From Microvirga splendida (GTDB lineage: Bacteria; Pseudomonadota; Alphaproteobacteria; Rhizobiales; Beijerinckiaceae), in contig NZ_JAELXT010000016.1 in assembly GCF_016427565.1 (NCBI RefSeq), positions 1-64,000 of the forward strand: DNA of 64,000 nt, in the 5' to 3' direction. Below the pieces are notes generated by a model. The model was not told where the DNA came from. It ran no database searches and saw only the letters and a list, made by a program, of their open reading frames with translations. The position numbers were made by a program, and so were the translations under genes. Positions within the stretch are counted from its first letter, which is position 1. Every line of letters starts with the position of its first letter. Below are positions 41,664-52,010 of the stretch, in pieces.

Positions 41664-43238
41664 TTACTTCTTGGAGACGTTCCAGAACGAGAAGGCCGGG
41701 CCGTCGAGAACGCCCTCGAGCTTCTTGCTCCAGGCATGGACGGCAAAGTTCTGACCCATCGGAATGTACGGCACCACGTCGTGCACGCGGGCCTGAATCC
41801 TCTCCGCAGCCGCCTTCCGGCCCGCATCCGTCGTTGCGGCGAAGAAGCCCTTGCGCAGGTCCTGCAGTTCCTTGTCGCACGCCCAGCCGAACCAGCCCTG
41901 GTCGCAGGCGCCGGTGACATAGACGTTGGTGGCCGGATGCATCTGGTCGACGCCGCCCCAACCCGTGGTGAAGATGTGCCATCCGCCTTCGCTCACCGGC
42001 TTGTTGTTCGCGCGGCGCGAGAACATGGTGGCGAGATCCATGGTCTGATCGTCGACCTTGAAGCCGGCCTTGCGCAGGGACTGCACGAGCACAGCGACCC
42101 AGTCGTTCTGCTCCTTCTGGTCGGTGGGGTGCAGCACCACGAGCGGCGTGCCGTCGTACTTGGCCTCTGCAAGCAGCGCCTTCGCCTTCTCGAAATCCTG
42201 CGTCATAACGCGCTCGCCGTTGGCGCTGCTCTCATAGGGAGCGCCGCAGAAGAACACGGACGGGCAGAGCTTGTAGAGGTTGGTCTGCTCGCCGAAATAC
42301 GCCTCCATGAACTCCTTCTGGGAGAGGGCGTATTGAACGGCATGACGCACCTTCGCGTTGTCGAAGGGCGGCTGCTTGTGGTTCAGCACGATCTGGAGGT
42401 TCTTGCCGAGCTTGTCGCGGACGTGAACCTCGATGTTCTTGTTGGTTTCGACGAGCGGGATCAGATCCGGCGGGATGTTCTCCACGTAGTCGACCTCGCC
42501 GGCGATCAGCGCATTCACCGCGGCCGTATCATCGGGAATATGGATGCGCTCGATACGGTCGACCTTCGCGACCTTGCCGCCGGCCATTCCGCTCGCGGGC
42601 TCCTTGCGCGGCACGTAATCCTGGTTCTTCACATAGACGACTCGGCTGCCCGGAGTCCACTCGATCATCTTGAACGGGCCGGAGCCGATGGCTTCGGTGA
42701 CCGGCTGATCGACCGGCGTCTTGGCCAGGCGCTCGGGCATCATGAAGGGCACATTGGCGCCCGGCTTGCCCAGCGCCTGCAGGACGAGCCCGCCATAGTT
42801 GTTCATGGTGATGCGCAGGGTCTTGGCATCCACGGCCTCGATCTTGCCGAGATTCGCCTTCAGCTCCTTGCCGAAGGCATCCTTCTGCATCCAGCGCTCG
42901 ATGGAGGCGACGCAATCGGCAGCGGTCACCGGCTTGCCGTCATGCCACTTCAGCCCGTCCCGCAGCGTGATCGTATGAACGTTGCCGTCGGCGCTGACCT
43001 CGTTCTTCTCGGCCATCTGCGGCTGGATCTTGCCGTCAGCGTCGGTGGCGAACAGGGTGTCCCATACCATGTAGCCCATGTCTCGGATGGGCGACGCCGT
43101 ATTGATGACCGGATCGATGATCTTGAGATCGCCGAGCATCCTGATCTTCAGGACAGTTTCCGCTGAGGCCGGCTGGCCGACGGCGGAGGCGATCAGGACG
43201 GCGGCTGCCGTCGTCAATAAGTGCTTGGCTGAAGGCAT
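41664..43238 (-). CDS. Peptide ABC importer substrate-binding protein (SBP_bac_5)
   Basis: Exported 524-residue periplasmic binding protein of the oligopeptide/dipeptide/nickel family. The signal peptide cleaves near residue 26 (PASA). Family features include YMVWDTLFATDADGKIQPQMAE, LRDGLKWHDGKPVTAADCV, and the hinge region GSGPFKMIEWTPGSRVV. It is the first gene of the importer operon. Ligand specificity is not predictable; peptides are only the usual guess. Confidence 0.92.
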   Translation of the reverse strand: MPSAKHLLTTAAAVLIASAVGQPASAETVLKIRMLGDLKIIDPVINTASPIRDMGYMVWDTLFATDADGKIQPQMAEKNEVSADGNVHTITLRDGLKWHDGKPVTAADCVASIERWMQKDAFGKELKANLGKIEAVDAKTLRITMNNYGGLVLQALGKPGANVPFMMPERLAKTPVDQPVTEAIGSGPFKMIEWTPGSRVVYVKNQDYVPRKEPASGMAGGKVAKVDRIERIHIPDDTAAVNALIAGEVDYVENIPPDLIPLVETNKNIEVHVRDKLGKNLQIVLNHKQPPFDNAKVRHAVQYALSQKEFMEAYFGEQTNLYKLCPSVFFCGAPYESSANGERVMTQDFEKAKALLAEAKYDGTPLVVLHPTDQKEQNDWVAVLVQSLRKAGFKVDDQTMDLATMFSRRANNKPVSEGGWHIFTTGWGGVDQMHPATNVYVTGACDQGWFGWACDKELQDLRKGFFAATTDAGRKAAAERIQARVHDVVPYIPMGQNFAVHAWSKKLEGVLDGPAFSFWNVSKK

Positions 43239-43589
43239 AGGCCTGGTACCCCTCTGAATGACCTTTGTTGTTCGATCCTCATGGGGGCCTTCATTCAGGC
43301 TCTAGCGAATCCTTCTACGTTATAAAGATACGAATCATTTTCTTCCTCTGTCGAGTCACGAGAGCCTTTCGCCGAAGTCTCTCGTTTTCCCCTTTTCCTT
43401 GAGGAAATAATGCCTTAGCGCGGCCGCGCTGGTTGCTGTGGATTGTAGCGACATTCGGTAGCAGCGCTGGAAGAGCTTTCTGCAACAGCCGAACGCCCTG
43501 GGACTTGGCCCAAGGACGTCCGAATGCTTTCCTGCACACGATCTTGGCCCCACGGCCGGCGGGCTGCGCCGACGCCGAGGAAGAAACGC
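43239..43589. other. Gap between AMP nucleosidase and the peptide-importer operon
   Basis: 351 bp without a supportable gene. It should hold the importer promoter; an AT-rich patch with TTATAAAG (minus CTTTATAA) near 43,320 is a possible -10 region. A 14-bp GC palindrome, AGCGCGGCCGCGCT, sits at 43417-43430 without a T run. I see no RNA gene. Confidence 0.6.
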
Positions 43590-45068
43590 CTACCGGAACG
43601 GCGGTTCGTCGAAGCTCCGCAGCTTGCGCGAATGAAGGGAAGTGCGCTGTCCCCGGAGGATGTCGAGCGCCGAAAGGCCAATCATGAGGTGCTCGCTCAC
43701 TGCGCGCTCATAGAAGGCATTGGCCGCGCCCGGCAGCTTGATTTCCCCGTGCAGCGGCTTGTCGGAGACGCAGAGCAGGGTCCCGTAAGGGACGCGCAGG
43801 CGATAGCCCTGGGCCGCGATGGTGCCGCTCTCCATGTCCACCGCGATGGCGCGGGAGAGGTTGATCTGGCGCCGCTCCTGGCTCCAGCGCAGCTCCCAGT
43901 TCCGGTCGTCATAGGTCACGACCGTGCCGGTGCGCAGGCGCCGCTTCAGCTCCTCGCCCTTCTCGCCCGTCACCTGAACGGCCGCCTCCTGCAGGGCGAC
44001 CTGGATTTCGGCGAGCGCCGGGATCGGGATTTCCGGCGGCACGGCGCCGTCGAGGATGTGGTCGCGCCGGAGATAGCCGTGGGCCAGCACGTAGTCGCCG
44101 ATGGACTGCGACTGGCGCAAGCCTCCGCAATGGCCTACCATGAGCCAGCAATGGGGGCGCAGCACGGCCAGGTGGTCCGTGATGTTCTTCGCGTTCGACG
44201 GGCCGACGCCGATATTGACCAGGCTTACGCCCTGCCCGTCCTTGCGCATGAGATGGTAGGCCGGCATCTGGAACCGGTGCCACGGCGACGAGCCGATCAG
44301 GTCCTCGACCGTCGTCTCGTCGAGGCCCCGCTCGATGCTGACGCCGCCGGGCAGGACGAGCCGTGTATAGGGCCCGTTCTCGTCGGCAAGCTCCTTCACG
44401 GCCCAGCGAATGAACTGGTCCACATAGCGGTGATAGTTGGTGAGCAGGATCCAGGGCTGGACGCAGCGCCAGTCGCTGCCCGTGTAGTGCACGAGGCGGC
44501 GAAGGGAATAGTCCACGCGGGCCGCATCGAAGAGCGCCAGGGGGCGGGGATCGCCGTCATGGAACATCCACGTGCCGTCGGCGATCTCGTCGCCGACCTT
44601 GGCGAGTAGCGGGGTCGGGAAGTGCTGGGCGAGCTCGGAGGCCGAATGGGCCCCCCGGCCCAGTTCGTCGCCCCGCTCGAACACGTAAGGGTACGGGATC
44701 TCCTGGTCGCTGACCCCGACCTCGATGGTGGCGCCGTAGTCGCGCACGAGGTAGTTCAGCTGCTCCAGCAGGTAGTTCCGGTAGAAGGTCGGCTGGGTGA
44801 TGGTGGTTGCATAGACGCCGGGCCCCTGGAACTTGGCATAGGCGCGCTGCTTGACCGGCGGAACCGAGTTCGCCCGGTAACCGAGGCGAAGCTCCGGATA
44901 GCGGAAGCGGGAGCGCTCAAGGGGTGTGGGGGCCGTGCCGGTGGCGAAGAAATGCTCCACAGCATGGCGTTGCGCCTCGATGGCACTATCATGGAGCTCG
45001 ATGAGCCGCTCGACGGCTTCTTCAGGCGTAGCAACGGATTCAAAGCTGGAAATGTGATCGGCTGGCAC
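43590..45068 (-). CDS. amn: AMP nucleosidase
   Basis: Hydrolyses AMP to adenine and ribose 5-phosphate in purine salvage. The 492-residue length and two-part structure match Amn. An N-terminal AMP nucleosidase domain (about 1-190, SRFRYPELRLGYR) precedes a C-terminal nucleoside-phosphorylase fold with VNIGVGPSNAKNITDHLAVLR, VGHCGGLRQSQSIGDYVLAHGY and VDMESGTIAAQGYRLRVPYG. It stands alone, with gaps of over 300 bp on both sides. Confidence 0.95.
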   Translation of the reverse strand: MPADHISSFESVATPEEAVERLIELHDSAIEAQRHAVEHFFATGTAPTPLERSRFRYPELRLGYRANSVPPVKQRAYAKFQGPGVYATTITQPTFYRNYLLEQLNYLVRDYGATIEVGVSDQEIPYPYVFERGDELGRGAHSASELAQHFPTPLLAKVGDEIADGTWMFHDGDPRPLALFDAARVDYSLRRLVHYTGSDWRCVQPWILLTNYHRYVDQFIRWAVKELADENGPYTRLVLPGGVSIERGLDETTVEDLIGSSPWHRFQMPAYHLMRKDGQGVSLVNIGVGPSNAKNITDHLAVLRPHCWLMVGHCGGLRQSQSIGDYVLAHGYLRRDHILDGAVPPEIPIPALAEIQVALQEAAVQVTGEKGEELKRRLRTGTVVTYDDRNWELRWSQERRQINLSRAIAVDMESGTIAAQGYRLRVPYGTLLCVSDKPLHGEIKLPGAANAFYERAVSEHLMIGLSALDILRGQRTSLHSRKLRSFDEPPFR

Positions 45069-45390
45069 GGAACGTCTTCTTTCTTATCTCTCGTGCCTCA
45101 AGGGTCATACACTGTTTCGTTGAAGAACCCAACTCCCTTTAGAGGAGACGACGGATCACTGTTTCAGCGAGGCCGGAACCAGACCTAAGGCTTGGCGTAA
45201 ACCGAAAGGCTGCGTCAGCGAGCCATGGGCCAGACCACCTGACCCTCCAATGGCTGCCCCATTGCCCGGCTCTCATCCATCAGGTGAAGTTCTCCCGTCG
45301 AGGATACTGGCGTAGAATTGAGCCTGGGGGCAAAACACTTGACGCCTTCTGCACAGAGCCTGGCGCTCTTGCGGAACAGGAGGGCCTACA
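45069..45390. other. Divergent promoter region of amn and a small exported protein gene
   Basis: 322 bp between divergent genes, with no supportable gene inside. TAGAAT near 45,317 on the plus strand is a possible -10 for the small protein, but no good -35 accompanies it. I see no clear operator or RNA. Confidence 0.5.
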
Positions 45391-45633
45391 ATGCTTCGCA
45401 CACTAACTCTCGTTCTCGCCTTCGGCATGGCCACCACCGCGCCGGCTTTCGCCCGCCGCTGTCCCATGGACATGGCCGCCATCGACAAGGCCATGCAGAC
45501 GGCGCAGCTCACGGCGGCCGAGCGGCAAAGGGTCATGAGCCTGCGCCAGAGAGGCGAGGAAGCCCACAAGGCTGGCAACCATCCCGAGTCGGAGAGGCTC
45601 CTCGATGAGGCGAAGAGCATCTTGAAGATCTAA
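45391..45633 (+). CDS. Small exported protein of unknown function
   Basis: 80 residues. The N-terminus MLRTLTLVLAFGMATTAPAFA is a clear signal peptide, cleaved after residue 21. The mature 59 residues form a helical, charged peptide (LTAAERQRVMSLRQRGEEAH and HPESERLLDEAKSILKI) with one Cys near its start. A GGAGGG ribosome-binding site precedes the ATG. Alternating TAAE and AGNHPES patterns suggest a helix-turn-helix hairpin. No function can be assigned. Confidence 0.75.
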   Translation: MLRTLTLVLAFGMATTAPAFARRCPMDMAAIDKAMQTAQLTAAERQRVMSLRQRGEEAHKAGNHPESERLLDEAKSILKI

Positions 45634-45672
45634 GGCGCCGATCGAGCGCGCTCTTGATCTCTGGCATAAAAG

Positions 45673-45704
45673 AACGCGGGCAGGCTTGCGCCCGATCCCG
45701 CGTT
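45673..45704 (-). terminator. Terminator of ettA
   Basis: AACGCGGG/CCCGCGTT stem around an inner GGGC/GCCC pairing. On the minus strand it is followed by CTTTTATG, a usable T run. It lies between two convergent genes and may act both ways. Confidence 0.65.
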
Positions 45705-45739
45705 TATGAATGCCGACAAGGATAGTTCCCGCGAGTGAA

Positions 45740-47392
<1,653 letters not shown>

Positions 47393-47817
47393 GGAAAAAG
47401 CCCTGCTTGATCGAGATGTGAATGGAGTTGGCCGTCAGTTAGCAGGGGCAGGCCACCGGGGCAAGGCGGGGGAGTGTCGCCCGCGGAGTTCCAAAGAGCC
47501 AGCACCTGTGGGCCCGCAGCGTGCGCTGCGAGCCTGAGGGGTTGGTCGAGGGTGGCGCGTCGGGCAGCCCGGCTCGCTGTGTGATGGTGAATGGAAGAGC
47601 CAGACTGCCTCTTCGCGCACGGTTTGTTTCAGCGGACCTGGTCTGAGCCAGGATCGGCCACCCGCGATCACAGGGGTGCGAGCCCTGCGGCGGGACCGTG
47701 CCTGCTCCCACACTGCGACGCCTCGCGAGCGCGCCCCTCAGAGGAGCAGATCTAGGGGAATGTTATAGCCAAGATTGAGGCCGCCGTCAAGAACAAAGTG
47801 AGAACACGCGCTCACCC
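47393..47817. other. Non-coding stretch of unknown origin between ettA and the esterase gene
   Basis: 425 bp with no credible gene; short open frames here lack start context and family features. The first 45 bp or so are the ettA leader. The block 47,440-47,740 is GC-rich and hairpin-rich, for example CCTGGTCTGAGCCAGG at about 47,636-47,651. It may be a decayed mobile element or an interspersed repeat, but I cannot demonstrate either from one copy. Confidence 0.4.
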
Positions 47818-47948
47818 AAACTCTCTCCCCTTCAGCGGGAGAGGGTGGCCTGCGAAAGCAGGTCGGGAGAGGGGCCGTCGAGCGTCGAGCACAGCCCCTC
47901 TCCCGGCTCACTCCGTTCGCCACCCTCCCCCGCAACGGGGGGAGGGTT
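47818..47948. repeat. GAGAGGG-rich palindromic repeat block
   Basis: Repeating inverted units: CTCTCCCC...GGGAGAGG, GCCTGCGAAAGCAGGTC, GAGAGGGGC/GCCCCTCTC and CCCTCCCC...GGGGAGGG. It ends 8 bp from the stop of the esterase gene. Blocks like this are a common interspersed repeat in Hyphomicrobiales. Confidence 0.7.
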
Positions 47949-47956
47949 TGTCCGCA

Positions 47957-49300
47957 TCAGAGCCCGAACGGATAGGTCTCCGGCATGCCCTTGCCGTGGG
48001 CACGGGTGAGTGGCGTCACGGCCTTGGTCTCGTCGAACCAGACGAGGGCGTCGAACTGCTCGGCGAGGATTGCCTCGAAATAATGGCTGTAGAGTTCCGT
48101 CTCGGGCCGGTAGACCACCCCGATGGCCCGTTCCAGGCGCGGCCGCGAGAGAACCCCCGTCAGGTCGGCCTGCCCGTTCTCGCGCCAGTCGGTGAGGAAG
48201 CAGCCTAAGCCCGTCTCCCGGAAGATCCGCTCGTGGCTGTCGGGCCGGGCCGGGAGCACGTTCTTGACCCGCATGGGCTCGTCCCAATCGTCGGCCGCCG
48301 CCACGGTGCCGCGATCCGTGCTGAGCCCGATCCGCACCGCCTCATTGCGATAGGTCTTGCGGCAGAGTTCGCCGATGTTGAACTCCCCCTGCCAGCCCAT
48401 GGCCGTGGCGGCGGCGTTGCCGATGTGGGAGTTGTGGGCCCAGACCACGGCCTTGGCGTTGTCGCGCCGCGCGAGCAGGCTCTGGAGCGTCTCGAACATG
48501 TGGCGGTCGCGCAGGTTCCAGGACTCCGTCGCGCCCTCGTACATGATCCGGTAGTAGTGCTCGGCCGCGTGGACGATCTTGGCGTTCTGGACCGCATCGA
48601 AGAAGGCCTCGCCGCCATCGGCCTGGAGGTATTCCATGCGCTTGTCGAGGATATCCTGGAGCTGGCGCAGCAGGGCCTCGTCGCAGGGCTTCTTCTGCCC
48701 GGTGAGAACCGCGCGGCCGTAGCGCGCCGGATCCGACTGCCACGGGCTCAGGCAGCCATAGCGCCCCCTCGCTTCGCTGGCGGCTTCAGGGTCGACCTTG
48801 TCGAGATAATCGAGCACGGAGCGGATGGACCCGTTCAGGCTGTAGACGTCGAGCCCGCGGAACTCGGTCCGTTCATCCTCGGCGCGATCCTTGTTGTGCT
48901 CGCGCATCCAGTTGACGAAATCGTAGACCTCCTCGTTGCGCCACATCCATGTGGGAAAACGCTCAAATGCCTCGTCCTCACCATCGGCAGGAGAGCGGCG
49001 GCGCACATAGGCGTCGATCCGCGCCGCATCGGGCCAGTCGGCCTCCACGGCCACGATGGTGAAGCCGTGCTGCTCGATCAGGCGCTTCGTGATGGCAGCC
49101 CGCGCCCGGTAGAACTCCGACGTGCCATGGCTCGCCTCGCCCAGCAGCACCACCTTGGCGTCGGCAAAGCGGTCGAACATGGCGCCGAAGGCCTGCTCGT
49201 CGACAATCGGCGGCAGGGTCTCGCCGTGCTCGCGCACCAGATCGACAGCCTCCTTGATGGACGCATCGTTCTCGCCTTGCTTCCAGGACAACCGGGCCAT
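47957..49300 (-). CDS. Erythromycin esterase family protein
   Basis: 447-residue protein of the EreA/EreB-like family. The catalytic-core start VVLLGEASHGTSEFYRARAAIT contains the Glu and His used for water activation (GEASHG), and VVWAHNSHIGNA carries a second conserved His. The ATG at 49300 has a strong GGGAGGTG ribosome-binding site; an upstream open stretch of 45 codons overlaps a terminator, so I excluded it. Most chromosomal members have no proven antibiotic role, so resistance should not be assumed. Confidence 0.88.
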   Translation of the reverse strand: MARLSWKQGENDASIKEAVDLVREHGETLPPIVDEQAFGAMFDRFADAKVVLLGEASHGTSEFYRARAAITKRLIEQHGFTIVAVEADWPDAARIDAYVRRRSPADGEDEAFERFPTWMWRNEEVYDFVNWMREHNKDRAEDERTEFRGLDVYSLNGSIRSVLDYLDKVDPEAASEARGRYGCLSPWQSDPARYGRAVLTGQKKPCDEALLRQLQDILDKRMEYLQADGGEAFFDAVQNAKIVHAAEHYYRIMYEGATESWNLRDRHMFETLQSLLARRDNAKAVVWAHNSHIGNAAATAMGWQGEFNIGELCRKTYRNEAVRIGLSTDRGTVAAADDWDEPMRVKNVLPARPDSHERIFRETGLGCFLTDWRENGQADLTGVLSRPRLERAIGVVYRPETELYSHYFEAILAEQFDALVWFDETKAVTPLTRAHGKGMPETYPFGL

Positions 49301-49404
49301 GGCTGCACCTCCCACCGGAACCTCATCGCTCCACCTCGCCGGAGGAACGGCAGCGGAAGCGGGCTTGTTCCCGGTCGGGCAGAAACCGGGCCCTGAAAGC
49401 AAAA

Positions 49405-49426
49405 CGGCCGGGGAAATCCCCGGCCG
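49405..49426 (-). terminator. Terminator of the RTX protein gene
   Basis: CGGCCGGGG/CCCCGGCCG 9-bp stem with a 4-nt loop, 24 bp after the RTX gene stop. On the minus strand it is followed by TTTTGCTTT. Confidence 0.85.
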
Positions 49427-49450
49427 CATCGTCATCGAATCTGCATTCCG

Positions 49451-51805
49451 TCAGTAGAACCAGAAGTCGTTCACGTCGAGAGTGGATGCCTTGACGCTCT
49501 TCAGCGTGATGTTGTCGGTACCGCCAAGATCGATCACGGTATCGCTGCCGACCTGCTTCATGCGGTCCTGCAGAGATGCGAACGTGTCGCGTGTGAAACG
49601 CAGGCCGTTCATGTTGCTCTGGAGGATCAGCTGATCGCCCTGCTTGAGCTTGAAGTCATAGATGATGTCACGGCCGAAGCCCTCGCCGATGACGAAGCGG
49701 TCGGCACCGCTGCCACCCCAGATCCTGTCGACACCACCGCCGGCAGCGATGGTGTCGCCACCGGTGCCGCCCCAGAGCAAGTCGTTGCCGAACCAGCCCT
49801 GCAAGTTGTCGTCGCCGCTGCCGCCATAGATCCTGTCGTTACCCTCCCCGCCATCGAGCGTGTCATTGCCGCTGTGGCCGTAGATGGTATCGTGACCCTG
49901 GCCGCCCTGAGCGTTATCGTTGCCAAGATCGCCATAAAGCTTATCGTTATCCGATCCGCCATAAAGCTGGTCGTTGCCGATGCCGCCACGGACGAGATCG
50001 TTTCCGGCGTCGCCGTAGAGCATGTCGTTGCCGTCGTCGCCGCGGACCTGATCGTTGCCGGCATTGCCATGCATGATGTCGGTCTCGCTGCCGCCATAAA
50101 GCCGGTCGTTGCCGTTGCCGCCATTGACGATGTCGAGGCCGGCACCGCCATAAAGCTGATCGTTGCCCTCGCCGCCGTTGAGGGTATCGTTGCCGGTGCC
50201 GCCGTAAAGCCGGTCGTTGCCACCGAGGCCGTTGACGAGGTCGTCGCCGGCACCCGCGTCGATCCTGTTGCCCGTGTTGGTTCCGGTGAGTTCATCATTG
50301 CCGGAGGTCGGCTTCACCGAAGGCCCGGTCTGGCCGAGGGTGTTGAACAGGAACCAGCTGGCCGAGAGCGCTTCCTTCGTCAGGATGGTGATGCTGCCGC
50401 CATCCGCGAACCGGACCACGTAGCCGTCGCCGTTAGGGATGGCGGAAATGTTCAGATCGGCAAAGCCGATGACGCCGGCGTTGAGCAGGCTGATCTTGTC
50501 GCCTTCCGAAGCCTTGAAGTCGGTGATGGTATCGGCGCCGTCACCGCCATAATAGACGAATACGTCGGCACCGGCGCCGCCGAGCAGCACGTCGCTGCCC
50601 TTGCCGCCGATGAGCGTGTCGTGATTGAACCCGCCGAGAAGCGTGTCGTTCAGGTTCTGAGCACTATCCTTGCCGACGAGCTTGCGGCCGATGACCGACG
50701 TCGGGTTCTTGAAGTACTGCTCGATCACCGCGTCGGCGAGCTTGCCATGGGTATAGTAATTGTCGTCGGGATTCTCATCGAAGGAATCCGAGCCCTGAGC
50801 GTAGTTCCAGAACCAGTAGCCGGCGATCCAGCCCTCCCCCACGCGATCGGTGATGATCTTGTAGAAGGCCTTGAACATGTCGAGCTGCTCAAGCTCGTCG
50901 ACCTGACCGTTGCTGGTGTAAACGCCCGGATCCTTGTTCGTACCATCCAGGCTGCGGAAGCCCACCTCGGTAAATACCAGCTGCTTGCCAGCTATTTCGG
51001 CAATCTGTTTCAAGGCATCGATGGCGGACAGGTCCTGTCCGGGGAATCTTGCGTCGATGACGCCCCGAACATAGGGAACCTCGGACCGCTCGGTCCACCC
51101 GGCAATCATCTCCTGCAGGGTCGGGTCATCCTTGTTGGAGAAGGCGATGTAAGGATTGACCCCGACGTAATCGAGCTCTTGCCAGAACCCGACATGAAGA
51201 GCCTCGGTCCAGGTCGCAGCGTATGTGAGCTTTAGAGGATAATCCGGCTTTCCCTCTTCCTTCATTTCCTCGCGGACAGCCGCAATGATGTCCTGCCAGT
51301 ATTCGGTGTACTGGGGCCGCGTCATGCTTTCGCATTCGTTGCCGATCACGAAAGTGGTGACGCCCTCCTCCTTCGCCAACTTGGCATAGTGGAGCACCTC
51401 CTTCTTGTAGGAGGCGAACCACGCATCCGCCCAGGCTTTAGCCTCAGCCGGGGTCGAACCCGCCGGAGGACCGATGAGGGCATTCCATTCCTCGGTCTGG
51501 ATGTTCACATGCAGCTTGAAGACAACCTCGAGTTCGCGCCCCTTGGCCTGAGCGATGGCATAGCGGATCGAATCGTCGCTCTCGGTGCGCGTATAGGGAT
51601 CGCTGCTGTGGCCGCCGAGGTCATTGTTGTCGCGGTAAATATCTGTCGAGCTCAGCGTGTCCATATAGACCGTCGGGACGATGACCATCTGCGATGCGCC
51701 ATCATCCCTGATCAGATCGTAATTTCTTGAGAGCCATGTCGCCTCGTAGTTCCCGTCATACCAGGACGGCAGGGTATTCCCTTGAAATTCAAACAATTTA
51801 GGCAT
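49451..51805 (-). CDS. RTX protein with GH113-like glycosidase domain
   Basis: 784-residue predicted secreted, calcium-binding protein. Residues about 15-370 look like a TIM-barrel glycoside hydrolase. FVIGNE puts a probable acid/base at E157 and LVFTEVGFRS a probable nucleophile at E280, with WFWNYAQGSD near 331, an arrangement like GH113 mannanases. Two RTX blocks follow: a short one at about 389-425 and a long one at about 500-705 with some twenty GGxGxDxLx nonapeptides. Each is followed by a hydrophobic beta segment (VFVYYGG...TDF and RFVIGEG...YDF). There is no N-terminal signal peptide; the C-terminus ending NDFWFY fits a type I secretion signal. No T1SS genes are nearby. Polysaccharide substrate is inferred only. 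Confidence 0.85.
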   Translation of the reverse strand: MPKLFEFQGNTLPSWYDGNYEATWLSRNYDLIRDDGASQMVIVPTVYMDTLSSTDIYRDNNDLGGHSSDPYTRTESDDSIRYAIAQAKGRELEVVFKLHVNIQTEEWNALIGPPAGSTPAEAKAWADAWFASYKKEVLHYAKLAKEEGVTTFVIGNECESMTRPQYTEYWQDIIAAVREEMKEEGKPDYPLKLTYAATWTEALHVGFWQELDYVGVNPYIAFSNKDDPTLQEMIAGWTERSEVPYVRGVIDARFPGQDLSAIDALKQIAEIAGKQLVFTEVGFRSLDGTNKDPGVYTSNGQVDELEQLDMFKAFYKIITDRVGEGWIAGYWFWNYAQGSDSFDENPDDNYYTHGKLADAVIEQYFKNPTSVIGRKLVGKDSAQNLNDTLLGGFNHDTLIGGKGSDVLLGGAGADVFVYYGGDGADTITDFKASEGDKISLLNAGVIGFADLNISAIPNGDGYVVRFADGGSITILTKEALSASWFLFNTLGQTGPSVKPTSGNDELTGTNTGNRIDAGAGDDLVNGLGGNDRLYGGTGNDTLNGGEGNDQLYGGAGLDIVNGGNGNDRLYGGSETDIMHGNAGNDQVRGDDGNDMLYGDAGNDLVRGGIGNDQLYGGSDNDKLYGDLGNDNAQGGQGHDTIYGHSGNDTLDGGEGNDRIYGGSGDDNLQGWFGNDLLWGGTGGDTIAAGGGVDRIWGGSGADRFVIGEGFGRDIIYDFKLKQGDQLILQSNMNGLRFTRDTFASLQDRMKQVGSDTVIDLGGTDNITLKSVKASTLDVNDFWFY

Positions 51806-51867
51806 GGTATCGACACCCCTGAAGCAACTTGGAATCGCGCCGTTCGCGCTTTTGGAATAATCAAGTG

Positions 51868-51881
51868 ATATAACGTTATAT
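51868..51881. promoter_or_regulatory. Perfect 14-bp palindrome upstream of the RTX gene
   Basis: ATATAACGTTATAT, AT-rich in a GC-rich region, 62 bp upstream of the start. Position suits an operator or part of the promoter; the cognate regulator is unknown. Confidence 0.4.
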
Positions 51882-52010
51882 TATGGGCTGTACAAGGGGC
51901 GTGGAAGCTTTGCGGGTCACGTCACATGATCCCCATGACGCAACGTCATCATATCTGCGCACCAAGGCCCGGCTTGCCTGATCGTCAGGCCGCCATAACC
52001 GCAGGCAGCC

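Noticed and set aside
47435-47713. Short open frames (about 90 codons) in the ettA-esterase gap
   Set aside because: Two overlapping frames of similar length with no ribosome-binding site or recognisable features; better explained as GC-rich non-coding sequence.
47957-49300. Calling the erythromycin-esterase family gene an antibiotic resistance gene
   Set aside because: Chromosomal members of this family often have other, unknown roles, and nothing in the context suggests a resistance cassette.
49700-50280. Regular repeats resembling a repeat array or CRISPR
   Set aside because: The period is 27 bp in frame with codons and encodes RTX nonapeptides; there are no spacers or palindromic direct repeats.
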